From RGIG4079 sp045531405 (lineage in GTDB: Bacteria > Bacteroidota > Bacteroidia > Bacteroidales > Muribaculaceae): a stretch of 23,187 bases of DNA. Each line of letters opens with the position of its first letter. Within the stretch, counting starts at the first letter, position 1. The DNA lies in assembly GCA_045531405.1 (NCBI GenBank), contig JAZSDX010000002.1, positions 1 to 23,187 of the forward strand, read 5' to 3'. Made by a program: the position numbers and the translations under genes. The notes beneath the pieces were generated by a model. The model was not told where the DNA came from and did not search any database. It saw only the letters and a program-made list of their open reading frames with translations. Positions 22,909 through 23,187 of the stretch are shown here, in pieces.

Positions 22909-23187
22909 ATGAAAAAATTACCGTTACTCTTTGTTTTCTCCACTTTATTTTTTGCTTGTATAAACAATACAAACAAAGAAAACACCCCCCTTCTTTCTAA
23001 TACATATTCTGATATAGTATATTTATTATCTACCACTCCCCATTTTGGTTATAATGATTCTACTTTTGAAGAAATAGAAATTCTACTTTTTGACAGTATC
23101 TTAAAAAACAAATCACTATTATCATCTAATCCCATTGATAAATATAACTTTATTGATAGTGCTATTTATAGCTTTAATTTTGAAGAT
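22909..23187 (+). CDS. Putative lipoprotein, partial (first 93 aa, cut by window end)
   Basis: The N-terminus is a clear type II signal peptide: two Lys, a hydrophobic core and lipobox LFFAC with Cys17 as the lipid anchor. The visible mature part is Asn/Ser/Ile-rich with no recognised domain and ends at the window edge without a stop. Local base composition is very AT-rich. The gene has its own -7 box and follows a strong terminator, so it begins a new transcription unit. Function unknown. Confidence 0.75.
   Translation, partial: MKKLPLLFVFSTLFFACINNTNKENTPLLSNTYSDIVYLLSTTPHFGYNDSTFEEIEILLFDSILKNKSLLSSNPIDKYNFIDSAIYSFNFED

Overview
The window looks like chromosomal DNA of an anaerobic Bacteroidota, order Bacteroidales. 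It is AT-rich. Several genes have promoters of the Bacteroides type (TAnnTTTG at -7, in two cases with TTG/TTTG about 19-20 nt upstream), and Shine-Dalgarno sequences are mostly absent. The gene families also fit: Wzi capsule assembly protein, SusD/RagB-like and FISUMP domains, a type IX secretion-like C-terminal tail, head-GIN (DUF2807) proteins and a DUF4143 ATPase. I cannot name a genus. No rRNA, tRNA or CRISPR array is visible.

Layout. 1-955: a small 2[4Fe-4S] ferredoxin on the minus strand with its own promoter and probable terminator, then about 470 nt with no confident gene and one possible relic ORF. 956-4874 (+): a three-gene set with 14-nt gaps: membrane-anchored coiled-coil protein, MgtC-family protein, and a KefB/CPA2-type cation:proton antiporter with two C-terminal RCK_C domains. 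4899-9579 (-): a surface-polysaccharide operon, read wzi, lipocalin-like lipoprotein, legB-like dehydratase, neuD-like acyltransferase, neuB-like synthase. It starts from a canonical promoter at 9831-9861 and has a leader of about 245 nt. The sugar genes form part of a nonulosonic (legionaminic/sialic-type) acid pathway; the aminotransferase, the hydrolysing epimerase and the CMP-transferase are not in this window. 9908-13974 (-): a Wzx-type flippase, two consecutive GIN-domain proteins and dusB, closely spaced. 14151-15560 (+): an AAA/DUF4143 ATPase whose promoter lies in 32-bp tandem repeats. A 24-bp perfect hairpin then ends both it and the convergent operon at 15618-18802 (-), which holds a small protein with a T9SS-like tail and an unusual protein joining a complete FISUMP domain to a SusD-like domain.

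18917-20420: an IS3-family insertion sequence with imperfect terminal inverted repeats, two overlapping ORFs, an A7 slippery site for -1 frameshifting, and an intact DD(35)E triad. Just beyond it, 20437-20556 is a promoter-containing segment bounded by 13-bp perfect inverted repeats, upstream of a large unrecognised lipoprotein (20556-22568); this is a candidate invertible promoter. Then come an orphan C-terminal coding remnant, a strong terminator, and the start of another lipoprotein cut by the window end.

The most unusual items are the FISUMP-SusD fusion without a visible SusC partner, the candidate inverton, the repeat-embedded promoter of the ATPase and the split nonulosonate pathway. 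I did not find a complete system that I can claim is new.
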